Shown: positions 8,343 through 15,975 of the stretch, piece by piece
How the letters are laid out: each line of letters starts with the position of its first letter
Position numbering within the stretch: position 1 is the stretch's first letter
NCBI GenBank assembly: GCA_900550175.1
Contig: URQX01000003.1
Coordinates: 1 to 34,316, forward strand
Source of the DNA: an uncultured Veillonella sp.
GTDB lineage: Bacteria; Bacillota; Negativicutes; Veillonellales; Veillonellaceae
Reading direction: 5' to 3'
Length of the DNA stretch: 34,316 nt
Translations under genes and position numbers: made by a program
The notes under the pieces: model-generated
What the model saw: the letters and a program-made list of their open reading frames with translations, nothing else
Database searches by the model: none
What the model was told of the DNA's origin: nothing

Positions 8343-9583
8343 TGGCAGAACATTTTATGGAATTGCTTTGTCCAGCCGGTAATATGGACAAGCTTAAAAT
8401 GGCGATTCGCTACGGTGCGGATGCCGTATATTGTGCAGGCAAACGTTTTGGCTTGCGCGCAGGTAACTCTAATTTCTCCGACGAGGAATTAAAGGAAGCT
8501 GTAGAATTCGTACATGCTCATGGTAAAAAAATCCATGTTACATGTAATATCATTCCTCACAATGAGGATTTTGAAGGTTTAGAGGATTATTTGAAATTCC
8601 TTGAAAGTATCGGTGTTGATGCAATTATCGTTGCTGATATGGGTATCTTCAGCCTTGCTAAACGCGTTGCTCCAGGCCTTGAACTTCATGTAAGTACACA
8701 AGCATCTACAACAAACTGGCACACAGTTCATATGTGGAAAGAATTGGGTGCTACACGTGTAGTAGCAGCTCGTGAAGTGTCTTTGGCTGACCTTAAAGAA
8801 ATGAAGGACAATGTAGATATCGAAATTGAATCCTTCGTACATGGTTCTATGTGTATCTCTTACTCTGGTCGTTGCCTATTATCTAACTATATGACAGGCA
8901 ACCGCGATGCGAACCGTGGTCAATGCTCTCAATCTTGCCGTTGGAAATACTCCCTTGTTGAATCTAATCGACCTGGTGAATATTACCCAATTGAAGAAGA
9001 TGAGCATGGGACATATATCTTTAACTCTAAAGATTTGTGCTTGATTCACCGTATTCCAGACTTATATGAAGCTGGCATCGATAGCCTTAAAATCGAAGGC
9101 CGTATGAAATCTGTTCACTACTGCGCAACAGTGGCGAAAGTATATCGTACAGCTATCGATACTTATCTTAAAGAAGGTAAAGATTGGTATGTTCGTCCAG
9201 AATGGATTGCAGAATTAGAAAAAATTTCTCACCGTCCATATACTGATGGCTTTGCAGAAGGTCGTCCTGATGAAACAGCTCAGAACTATGGTAAATCTAC
9301 CAATACACAAAGCCATGATTTTATCGGTTTAGTTATGGGCTATAACGAAGAAGAAAAATACGTTGATCTTGAACAACGTAACAACTTTAAGGTAGGCGAT
9401 AAAGTGGAATTCTGCCAACCTAAGGGTGAGCTTGTTGAGACTGTAATTGAAAAAATGACAGATGAAGATGGTAATCCAATCGATGTAGCACCACATGCTC
9501 AAATGAAAGTGCGCATTTACATGGATACACCACTTGAACCATACTCCATGATGCGTCGTGAGTGCAAACCTAAAGCGGAGTAA
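8342..9583 (+). CDS. trhP: U32-family peptidase-like protein, tRNA uridine-34 hydroxylation (TrhP-like)
   Basis: This 413-residue protein belongs to peptidase family U32. It begins with ELLCPAGNMDKLKMAIRYGADAVY. The family signature ESFVHGSMCISYSGRCLLS is followed by cysteines in RGQCSQSCRW, which can bind an iron-sulfur cluster in this family. A C-terminal beta-barrel region ends near PKAE. TrhP/RlhA-type U32 proteins hydroxylate RNA pyrimidines using prephenate-derived chemistry. Because the gene is coupled to trmR, it most likely makes the ho5U34 that TrmR methylates. B. subtilis has two such genes (yrrN, yrrO) and only one is seen here. The ATG at 8342 is chosen because AAAGGG lies 11 bases upstream and it overlaps the trmR stop. 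Confidence 0.87.
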   Translation: MAEHFMELLCPAGNMDKLKMAIRYGADAVYCAGKRFGLRAGNSNFSDEELKEAVEFVHAHGKKIHVTCNIIPHNEDFEGLEDYLKFLESIGVDAIIVADMGIFSLAKRVAPGLELHVSTQASTTNWHTVHMWKELGATRVVAAREVSLADLKEMKDNVDIEIESFVHGSMCISYSGRCLLSNYMTGNRDANRGQCSQSCRWKYSLVESNRPGEYYPIEEDEHGTYIFNSKDLCLIHRIPDLYEAGIDSLKIEGRMKSVHYCATVAKVYRTAIDTYLKEGKDWYVRPEWIAELEKISHRPYTDGFAEGRPDETAQNYGKSTNTQSHDFIGLVMGYNEEEKYVDLEQRNNFKVGDKVEFCQPKGELVETVIEKMTDEDGNPIDVAPHAQMKVRIYMDTPLEPYSMMRRECKPKAE

Positions 9584-9585
9584 TT

Positions 9586-9861
9586 ATGCGTGGTACACCA
9601 TTAGAACCGAGTAAATCTATCGGTGCATTTCCTGATGTACCAGATTTCGAGACCTCTGGGGAAGAGGCGTATGTGTTCTTTCATCTTGAGCCGAAGCATA
9701 CAAACTATATCAATCGCATCATAGAAGGCTATGAATATTTAGGGGTTATGACCTCTATAGATATAAATGGACGATGTATGCTGAGGTGTACACCTTCAAC
9801 ACGGCCATTGGCTATCGAAGTATTAAATAGCCTATCTGATTATGTCACTATAGAGAAATGA
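9586..9861 (+). CDS. DUF4911 domain-containing protein
   Basis: This 91-residue protein resembles the DUF4911 family: FFHLEPKHTNYINRIIEGYEYLGVMTSIDINGRCMLRCTPST. It starts two bases after the trhP stop, so it belongs to the same operon, and a link with the tRNA-modification genes is plausible but unproven. No signal peptide, membrane segment or catalytic motif is visible. The family name is from memory of its pattern. Confidence 0.65.
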   Translation: MRGTPLEPSKSIGAFPDVPDFETSGEEAYVFFHLEPKHTNYINRIIEGYEYLGVMTSIDINGRCMLRCTPSTRPLAIEVLNSLSDYVTIEK

Positions 9862-9871
9862 GAGTATATCT

Positions 9872-10861
9872 ATGAAACAATCTGTTTTGAAACGTGCATT
9901 ATTAACAGCTTGCCTTAGTGTTTCTATGGCGGGCGTAGCTATGGCGGGCCCAGTAGGTCCAGTTGTCATTCCTCAAGCAGGGGATGTAGTAGTTATCAAT
10001 CATGGTCCTGATATGACCTTCACTGGCAATATTAACTTTGATGTGGAAAGCCAAACTAATAACAACTTACAAATTGGTTCCTCTGTGATTCCTAATGTAG
10101 TATATGGTGCTGCTTTCAATAAAACTGGTGCACCAGATACAATTATCCCAGCTCAAACTTACGTGTATGTAGGTACAAAAGATGGGGCTAATGCTTTCAC
10201 AGAAGCTAGCGACGCTGACAAAAAAGGTGCTAACTGGAATGTAGAAACGTTGAAAAAAACTAAGTCTGGCGATGTACAATTGGCAAGCCGTGGTGTTCCA
10301 GAAAAGCCATTGGCAAACCAAGTAGCTACTATTAAAGACTCAATTATGCTTAGCGCTGTAGACCTCAGTACAACAGAGGTGGGTCGCAATAGTAAGGGCA
10401 TTCTATATATGACGGTTCCTAAAGAGTTGAAATTGACTGCGGACACAGGTATTCCTGAAGACGTACGGGAAACAATGCCAGCTATGTTCCGTGGTAAAAT
10501 GGGCGACTCCCTCATGGTAAACCTTATGCCTCTAAATGATGACGAAAAACAACAATTAGCGGCAAATCCACATAATGCTAATGCAATCGTATTTAACCGT
10601 GGCATGAGCATGGCAAAAATGATTGGTTCCTCTGCGCGTACAAGCAAAGTGTATACATACATGAAGGACCATTACTTGAACCTCGTTATTGTAGCAAAAG
10701 ATTACGACGATAATGGTGCTCGTGGTAGCGGTGTTATGATGGTATCTAAACAAGATAACTCTAATGATGTACTCTTAACACTTTACAAAGGCCCAGATCT
10801 TTCCAATAGTAAATTGGAAAAAGTAATTGGCGCTATGTTATCTACAAACTTCAAACGCTAA
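9872..10861 (+). CDS. Secreted protein of unknown function
   Basis: This 329-residue protein has a clear signal peptide (MKQSVLKRALLTACLSVSMAG, cleavage likely after AMA at 25). I do not recognise a domain. The mature part starts with a Gly/Pro/Val stretch and then looks like mixed alpha/beta. It ends LTLYKGPDLSNSKLEKVIGAMLSTNFKR. There is no membrane anchor and no cysteine in the mature part. It begins 10 bp after the DUF4911 gene with only a weak ribosome-binding site, so it may be cotranscribed with it, but the role looks unrelated. A second secreted orphan (21031-22368) has a loosely similar end-of-chain design, but I cannot show homology. Confidence 0.75.
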   Translation: MKQSVLKRALLTACLSVSMAGVAMAGPVGPVVIPQAGDVVVINHGPDMTFTGNINFDVESQTNNNLQIGSSVIPNVVYGAAFNKTGAPDTIIPAQTYVYVGTKDGANAFTEASDADKKGANWNVETLKKTKSGDVQLASRGVPEKPLANQVATIKDSIMLSAVDLSTTEVGRNSKGILYMTVPKELKLTADTGIPEDVRETMPAMFRGKMGDSLMVNLMPLNDDEKQQLAANPHNANAIVFNRGMSMAKMIGSSARTSKVYTYMKDHYLNLVIVAKDYDDNGARGSGVMMVSKQDNSNDVLLTLYKGPDLSNSKLEKVIGAMLSTNFKR

Positions 10862-10899
10862 TAGATCTAATAAAATCCTTAAAGTTTAATAGGTCTTAC

Positions 10900-10988
10900 A
10901 AAACGGCTCGATATTGATATGTACCCCCTTTACTGGTTGTCCAGTAAAGGGGGTACATATCATATACGGGCCGTTTTCTTTTTCTTTT
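10900..10988 (+). terminator. Very long hairpin terminator
   Basis: Arms 10900-10936 and 10941-10977 are 37 nt each. The apical 22 bp are perfect (containing TGTACCCCCTTTACTGG), a 4-nt mismatch follows, then 11 bp with one G-U at the base. The loop is TTGT. TTTTCTTTTTCTTTT follows, so it can act as a terminator for the secreted-protein gene. The stem is several times longer than needed for that. Confidence 0.8.
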
Positions 10989-11073
10989 AGGATATAAGGG
11001 CGTTATGTTGAATTTATAGAATTTATGAAATTTACTATTGAACCGTATTGAATTTTTTAATTCTCTGTGATAC

Positions 11074-11079
11074 TATAAT
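11074..11079 (+). promoter_or_regulatory. Candidate -10 of the thrS T-box transcript
   Basis: A TATAAT lies about 10 bp before the first paired base of the T-box leader. No good -35 is seen at normal spacing. Confidence 0.4.
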
Positions 11080-11085
11080 CTAGTA

Positions 11086-11345
11086 AAAGTTATGCAAAGG
11101 ACATGATTCTCATATCCCTGTGGACCAGAGAGAGGCTGATGCTGGAAATGCCTTACACATATATTAGAGTTACCCCCTTTAAACTGATTTGTCGAACCTA
11201 AGTAGGCAAATACGGCCGCCACCGTTATCGGGCTTAATGAAGTGAATTAACTATACACATATATTCGTATAGATAGTTAACTAGGGTGGAACCGCGAATG
11301 ATCTTCGTCCCTTGTTTTGTAGGGATAGAGGGTCTTTTTTTATTA
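11086..11345 (+). ncRNA. T-box leader (tRNA-Thr-responsive) of thrS
   Basis: The canonical T-box sequence AGGGTGGAACCGCG sits at 11283-11296, followed by a terminator hairpin (11300-11334: GATCTTCGTCCCT with AGGGATAGAGGGTC) and seven Ts. Upstream, the base of stem I can form from AAAGG/CCTTT and AGTT/AACT, and the AGAGAG bulge of stem I is present near 11130. The triplet just before the 3' base strand is ACC, a threonine codon, and is the likely specifier (about 11172-11174). Uncharged tRNA-Thr would stabilise the antiterminator and switch thrS on. Confidence 0.93.
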
Positions 11346-11388
11346 CAAAAATCCAGTCTATCCTAGATAATAATTGGAGGAAATTAAA

Positions 11389-13299
11389 ATGGCAGATGTA
11401 AAAATCATTTTACCTGATGGTAGTGCAAAGGAATACGCTGCTGGCACTACTCTTGGGGAAGCAGTAAAACAATTATCTAACAGCTTGGCTAAAAAAGTAC
11501 TAGCTGCAAACGTAAATGGCGAATTAACAGACCTTCGCGAAGAACTCGTTGATGGTTCTGAAGTAGCATTCTTAACATTCGAAGAAGATGGTGGTAAACA
11601 TACTTTGCGCCACACAGCTTCTCATATCTTGGCTCAAGCGGTTAAGCGATTATGGCCTGAAGCTAAATTAGCTATCGGTCCTGCTATCGATAAAGGTTTC
11701 TACTATGATATCGATATGGAACATACTTTGACTCCTGAAGATTTGGGTAAAATCGAAAAGGAAATGAGCCGTATTGTAAAAGAAAACTTGCCTATCACTA
11801 AATCTGTAATGTCTCGTCAAGAAGCTATTGAGTTCTTCAAATCCAAAAACGAAGACTACAAGGTAGAATTAATTGAAGATCTTCCTGAAGATGCTGTTAT
11901 CTCTTGCTATGCGCAAGGCGACTTCATCGATCTTTGTGCAGGTCCTCACGTGGCATCCACTGGTAAGGTGAAAGCTTTCAAATTACAAAGCATTGCAGGT
12001 GCATACTGGCGCGGCGATGAAAAGAACAAAATGTTGCAACGTATTTACGGTACAGCATTTGAAAAGAAAGAAGAACTTGATGCATACCTTCACTTGCTTG
12101 AAGAAGCCGCTAAACGCGACCACCGTAAACTTGGTAAAGAACTTGGTTTGTTCGTTATCAAAGAAGAAGGCCCTGGATTCCCATTCTTCTTACCAAAAGG
12201 TATGGCACTTCGCAACGAATTGGAAAACTTCTGGCGTGAAGTTCACCATGAATTCGATTACGAAGAAATTCGCACACCAATCATCTTAAATAAACAATTG
12301 TGGGAAACATCTGGTCACTGGTTCCATTACCGTGAAAACATGTACACTACAATTATCGATGATGAAGAATATGCAATTAAACCAATGAACTGCCCAGGTG
12401 GTATCTTGGTTTACCAAAACGAAATGCATTCCTATCGTGACTTCCCATTGCGTTATGCTGAACTTGGTTTAGTTCACCGTCATGAATTGTCCGGTGCTTT
12501 ACACGGCTTATTCCGTGTACGTGCATTCACACAAGACGATGCTCACGTATTCATGTTGCCAGATCAAATGCAATCTGAATTGATGAAAGTTATCGAATTG
12601 TTCGACCGCATTTATAGCCAATTCGGCTTGAAATACCATGTTGAATTGTCCACTAAACCAGACAATGCAATGGGTGATGATGCAATTTGGGAACAAGCTA
12701 CAGAAGCATTGCGTAATGCTATCGAAGCCAAAGGTATTCCTTACGTAATTAACCCTGGCGACGGTGCATTCTACGGTCCTAAACTTGACTACCATATCGA
12801 AGACTCCTTAGGTCGTACATGGCAATGTGGTACTATCCAATTGGATATGAACTTGCCTGAACGTTTCCAAATCGAATATGTTGGTGAAGATGGTCAAAAA
12901 CATCGTCCTATCATGATTCACCGTGCATGCTTTGGCTCCATGGAACGTTTCATCGGTATCTTAACTGAACACTATGCAGGCGCATTCCCAACTTGGATGG
13001 CTCCTGTACAAGTTAAAATCTTGCCTATCTCTGAAAAACATGTTGAATATGCTAAAGAATTGGCAAAACAAATGCACCGCGACTATGTACGTGTAGAAGT
13101 GGATGATCGTAGCGAAAAAATCGGCTATAAAATCCGCCAAGCACAAATGGCAAAAGTTCCTTACATGCTTGTTGTGGGGGACAAAGAAGTTGAAGAAGGT
13201 ACAGTTAACGTTCGTAAACACGGTGGTGACGAACTAGGTTCCGTACCATTTGAAGAATTCTTCAATTCCATCAAAATTGAAATCAAAGAACGTAACTAA
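11389..13299 (+). CDS. thrS: Threonine--tRNA ligase
   Basis: This 636-residue cytoplasmic enzyme charges tRNA-Thr. Domain order is: TGS (about 1-62), editing domain with H75-xxx-H79 (HTASH) and C183-xxx-H187 (CAGPH), class II catalytic core, and HGTP anticodon-binding domain (about 535-636). Zinc ligands of the core are C335 (MNCPGG), H386 (TQDDAH) and H511 (MIHR). Length is typical. The ATG at 11389 is eight bases after GGAGG; an in-frame TTG at 11374 falls on the ribosome-binding site and is rejected. Expression is controlled by the T-box leader just upstream. Confidence 0.98.
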   Translation: MADVKIILPDGSAKEYAAGTTLGEAVKQLSNSLAKKVLAANVNGELTDLREELVDGSEVAFLTFEEDGGKHTLRHTASHILAQAVKRLWPEAKLAIGPAIDKGFYYDIDMEHTLTPEDLGKIEKEMSRIVKENLPITKSVMSRQEAIEFFKSKNEDYKVELIEDLPEDAVISCYAQGDFIDLCAGPHVASTGKVKAFKLQSIAGAYWRGDEKNKMLQRIYGTAFEKKEELDAYLHLLEEAAKRDHRKLGKELGLFVIKEEGPGFPFFLPKGMALRNELENFWREVHHEFDYEEIRTPIILNKQLWETSGHWFHYRENMYTTIIDDEEYAIKPMNCPGGILVYQNEMHSYRDFPLRYAELGLVHRHELSGALHGLFRVRAFTQDDAHVFMLPDQMQSELMKVIELFDRIYSQFGLKYHVELSTKPDNAMGDDAIWEQATEALRNAIEAKGIPYVINPGDGAFYGPKLDYHIEDSLGRTWQCGTIQLDMNLPERFQIEYVGEDGQKHRPIMIHRACFGSMERFIGILTEHYAGAFPTWMAPVQVKILPISEKHVEYAKELAKQMHRDYVRVEVDDRSEKIGYKIRQAQMAKVPYMLVVGDKEVEEGTVNVRKHGGDELGSVPFEEFFNSIKIEIKERN

Positions 13300-13311
13300 T
13301 TGACTATTATG

Positions 13312-13342
13312 ACTCATCCATCAATATTACCGATGGATGAGT
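13312..13342 (+). terminator. Candidate terminator hairpin after thrS
   Basis: ACTCATCCATC (13312-13322) pairs perfectly with GATGGATGAGT (13332-13342) around a 9-nt loop. The following tract (TGTCATGTTTG) is poor in T, so termination may be weak. Confidence 0.5.
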
Positions 13343-13405
13343 TGTCATGTTTGAAATTGTTATGATCTAATTTCTTATATGCATCAAAATAAACAGATAT
13401 AAATT

Positions 13406-13480
13406 TAGCCCCCATATACTAAAGCCTTTCATTAGACTTAAGTCTAGGAGTTGGCCATTTGTATATTGGGGGCTATCTCT
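13406..13480 (+). promoter_or_regulatory. Structured leader before the MFS transporter gene
   Basis: TAGCCCCCA (13406-13414) pairs with TGGGGGCTA (13467-13475). Inside lie a second possible pairing (AAAGCC with GGCC..TTT) and a 12-bp palindrome AGACTTAAGTCT (13434-13445). ATCTCTTT follows. It could be a thrS read-through terminator or a regulatory RNA of the transporter. I do not recognise a riboswitch class. Confidence 0.4.
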
Positions 13481-13515
13481 TTAATTGTTACCTGTGAGTA
13501 GCGAAAGGAAATAGT

Positions 13516-14721
13516 ATGAAAGAAGTAAATTCATATGGCTGGAAAGCCGTTATTGGTTCCTCCATTGGTTATGCTATGGATGGTTTTGATCTCTTGATTT
13601 TAGGCTTTATGCTAACCTTAATTTCTGGAGATTTAGGATTAACTACAGGTCAAGCCGGTTCTCTTGTGACGTGGACCTTGGTTGGTGCCGTACTAGGTGG
13701 CTTTATCTTTGGTACCTTGTCCGATAAGTTTGGTCGCGTTCGCGTATTGACTTGGACTATCGTGCTATTTGCCGTATTTACTGGCCTTTGTGCCTTTGCT
13801 CAAGGCTATTGGGATCTTCTTATTTACCGTACAATCGCTGGTATTGGTTTAGGTGGTGAATTTGGGATTGGCATGGCTTTAGCTGCTGAAGCTTGGCCTG
13901 CTAAACACCGTGCAAAAGCAACAAGTTATGTTGCCCTTGGTTGGCAATTAGGCGTATTAGCGGCCGCTTTGTTAACACCGTTACTGATTCCTATTATTGG
14001 GTGGCGTGGGATGTTTATGGTCGGTATTATTCCTGCCTTGGTTGCTTGGGTATTCCGAGCTAAACTACATGAGCCAGAAATCTTTGTACAAAGTAAAGAA
14101 TCTAAGGAACATTCACATACTAACTCTTTCAAGTTATTAGTAAAAGATGTAAGAACAACAAAGACATCTATTGGTGTTGCTATTTTAACATCAGTTCAAA
14201 ACTTTGGTTATTATGGTATTATGATTTGGTTACCTAATTTCTTAAGTAAGCAATTAGGTTTCTCCCTTACAAAATCCGGTTTATGGACAGCTGTTACTGT
14301 ATGTGGCATGATGGTTGGTATTTGGCTATTTGGTCGCTTGGCAGATAAAATCGGTCGTAAACCTACATTTATTCTATTTCAAGTATGTGCTGTAGCATCT
14401 ATTTTGATTTACTCTCAACTATCTGATCCAACAGCGATGCTATTTGCTGGTGCTATCTTAGGTGCTGCTGTAAATGGTATGATGGGTGGCTACGGGGCCT
14501 TGATGGCAGAAGCATACCCAACAACTGCCCGTGCAACGGCTCAAAACGTACTATTTAATATCGGTCGTGCTGTAGGCGGCTTTAGCCCAATGGTAGTAGG
14601 CATGATCATCTCTATGTACTCCTACCAAGTAGCAATTGCATTCCTAGCTATTATCTACGTACTTGATATTCTTGCAACCGTATTCTTGATCCCTGAACTT
14701 AAAGGTAAGGAATTAGAATAA
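13516..14721 (+). CDS. Major facilitator superfamily transporter, organic-acid type
   Basis: This 401-residue, 12-helix MFS carrier of the inner membrane starts SIGYAMDGFDLLILGFML in helix 1, as in the aromatic-acid/sugar-acid and lactate/sialate (AAHS/SHS) branches. The Motif A loop GTLSDKFGRVRV follows helix 2 and its pseudo-repeat GRLADKIGRKP follows helix 8. A hydrophilic central loop (about 190-215) separates the halves. An AAAGGAAA ribosome-binding site precedes the ATG. The nearby marR and DASS carrier suggest a role in uptake or exchange of small carboxylates, which Veillonella uses as energy source. The substrate itself cannot be assigned. Confidence 0.85.
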   Translation: MKEVNSYGWKAVIGSSIGYAMDGFDLLILGFMLTLISGDLGLTTGQAGSLVTWTLVGAVLGGFIFGTLSDKFGRVRVLTWTIVLFAVFTGLCAFAQGYWDLLIYRTIAGIGLGGEFGIGMALAAEAWPAKHRAKATSYVALGWQLGVLAAALLTPLLIPIIGWRGMFMVGIIPALVAWVFRAKLHEPEIFVQSKESKEHSHTNSFKLLVKDVRTTKTSIGVAILTSVQNFGYYGIMIWLPNFLSKQLGFSLTKSGLWTAVTVCGMMVGIWLFGRLADKIGRKPTFILFQVCAVASILIYSQLSDPTAMLFAGAILGAAVNGMMGGYGALMAEAYPTTARATAQNVLFNIGRAVGGFSPMVVGMIISMYSYQVAIAFLAIIYVLDILATVFLIPELKGKELE

Positions 14722-14728
14722 GAAAGCT

Positions 14729-14806
14729 AGTCAATAAGATTAATAAACAAAACTAGGCAATAAGATTAATAAACAAAACTTGTAAATAAAATTAGTAAAT
14801 AATCTA
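14729..14806. repeat. 26-bp tandem repeats
   Basis: Two units (14729-14754, 14755-14780) differ at one base and share CAATAAGATTAATAAACAAA. A third, diverged unit spans 14781-14806. They lie between the MFS stop codon and its terminator. Confidence 0.8.
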
Positions 14807-14814
14807 ACTACATT

Positions 14815-14842
14815 AAGCGCTGTCTTCGGACGGCGCTTTTTT
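14815..14842 (+). terminator. Rho-independent terminator of the MFS gene
   Basis: AAGCGCTGTC and GACGGCGCTT form a 10-bp stem with one G-U pair, closed by a stable TTCG tetraloop and followed by TTTT. Confidence 0.9.
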
Positions 14843-14978
14843 GTATCTGTATTTAAATTTGTAATTATATTTCTAGTAATTTGGAATAATACCGTTATTT
14901 TGCAGGAGTTTCATAAGCTTTGTCGAATACTATTTTGGCTATTCACATTTTGATGTAAAAACACAATGCAAGCTGCTG

Positions 14979-15190
14979 CTACCAGTTAAAAGTAATTTTG
15001 CTGAGTGGAGATATAAGCCATTTTAAAGATACTACCAGTTAAAAGTAATTTTGCTAAGCAGAGATATAAGTTGATTTAGAGATCCTACCAGTTAAAAGTA
15101 ATTCTGTTAAGTGGAGATATAAGCTGATTTAGAGATACTACCAGTTAAAAGTAATTTTGCTAAGTGGAGATATAAGCTGATTTAGAGATA
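14979..15190. repeat. Array of four 53-bp tandem repeats upstream of marR
   Basis: Units begin with CTACCAGTTAAAAGTAATT at 14979, 15032, 15085 and 15138, exactly 53 bp apart. They differ by a few substitutions and no indels. A fifth unit start (15191) runs into the palindrome. Each unit holds an ACCAGTTAAAA box and a GAGATATAAG segment. The spacing of 53 bp is about five turns of DNA, which would place all boxes on one face. The stretch 14843-14978 before the array holds nothing I recognise. Confidence 0.95.
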
Positions 15191-15229
15191 CTACCAGTTA
15201 AAAATAAATATTTTTAACTGGTAGTATCT
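15186..15229. promoter_or_regulatory. Perfect palindrome with 21-bp arms, candidate MarR operator
   Basis: Arms 15186-15206 and 15209-15229 are perfect reverse complements around AA. The left arm is the start of a fifth 53-bp repeat unit, and the right arm is the same box inverted (TTTTTAACTGGTAG). It ends 12 bp before the first possible marR start. MarR proteins are dimers that bind palindromes near their own promoter, so an autoregulatory operator is a reasonable inference. As RNA it would also be a strong hairpin. Confidence 0.6.
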
Positions 15230-15241
15230 GGAAAATAGGTT

Positions 15242-15838
15242 ATGTATGGAAAAATTGTAAATGGTAAAGGAGTGAGTTTATTGGCGCGATTACGATTACG
15301 TGAGGTAAGTGAGAGTGAAGAAGGTTTTAATCGATTAGAGCGAGCTATGCGATATGGTAAACGGTTAAAGTTAGCCAAAAGGGTGCCTAGAGATGTATTT
15401 ATGCCAGAGGATAAGAAGTTATGGTTTTTATTTGAGCGTATATATAGGGTGGTTCATGATAAAGAGGTAGCTGTATTAAGACGTTTTGGGTTGACACCGA
15501 TGCAATATAATGTGTTGGAGTTTGTCTATGTTTCGTCGTGTAAACCAACATTGGGCTTTATAGTGGATGAGTTACGAGTGTCGTATGGAAATTTATTTGC
15601 AGTTGTAAAAAATTTAACAAAGAAAGGTTTATTGACTTGTAGCGTGTGTTCAACTGATAGACGATCTAAAAGTCTCGGTTTGACTTATGAAGGAAAGCTT
15701 TTATTTGAAGAAGTACAAGTTGTGCATGATAAAGTATTAGGTAATATGTTTTCAGCTATACGCAAAAATAAGAAGAGTGATATTAAATCTGATCTAACAT
15801 TTATACTTAGACATTTCAGTCCAGAAAAAATAGAGTAA
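15242..15838 (+). CDS. MarR-type winged-helix transcriptional regulator
   Basis: The MarR core spans about residues 58-190 of 198: a helix with LFERIYRVVHDKEVAVLRRFGLTPMQYNVLEFV, then the recognition region VDELRVSYGNLFAVVKNLTKKGLL, and a wing with the typical D-R pair (CSTDRRSKSLGLTYEGKLLF). The N-terminal 55 residues are unusually basic and outside the family core. The ATG at 15242 has no good ribosome-binding site. A TTG at 15281 lies eight bases after AAAGGAG and may be the true start (185 residues). The gene is flanked by ACCAGTTAAAA boxes on both sides and lies between two transporter genes, its likely targets. The ligand is unknown. Confidence 0.8.
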   Translation: MYGKIVNGKGVSLLARLRLREVSESEEGFNRLERAMRYGKRLKLAKRVPRDVFMPEDKKLWFLFERIYRVVHDKEVAVLRRFGLTPMQYNVLEFVYVSSCKPTLGFIVDELRVSYGNLFAVVKNLTKKGLLTCSVCSTDRRSKSLGLTYEGKLLFEEVQVVHDKVLGNMFSAIRKNKKSDIKSDLTFILRHFSPEKIE

Positions 15839-15898
15839 GAATTGAAGTAAGCGATAGAGTGAGTGAGCATAATAGATAAAGTGGGGATATGGAGTAAG

Positions 15899-15912
15899 TT
15901 AACCAGTTAAAA
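15899..15912. promoter_or_regulatory. Further copy of the ACCAGTTAAAA box after marR
   Basis: The 11-base box of the 53-bp repeats recurs at 15902-15912. Here it is part of a short dyad, TTAAC-CA-GTTAA. It lies between marR and the terminator shared with the DASS gene. Confidence 0.5.
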
Positions 15913-15913
15913 C

Positions 15914-15957
15914 AAAAAATCCTACAATTTCCGTTGGTAAGAAATTGTAGGATTTTG
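15914..15957. terminator. Bidirectional terminator between marR and the DASS gene
   Basis: AAAATCCTACAATTTC and GAAATTGTAGGATTTT form a 16-bp perfect stem with a 9-nt loop. T runs lie on both strands, fitting two convergent genes. Confidence 0.88.
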
Positions 15958-15975
15958 ATGGTTTGTTAGTTAGTT

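Noticed and set aside
10159..10662. 167-residue minus-strand ORF antisense to the secreted-protein gene
   Set aside because: The plus-strand gene has a signal peptide and sensible composition. The antisense frame has no ribosome-binding site or recognisable motif.
14979..15190. 53-bp array as a CRISPR
   Set aside because: The whole 53-bp unit is repeated, with no unique spacers, and no cas genes are present. It is a plain tandem repeat.
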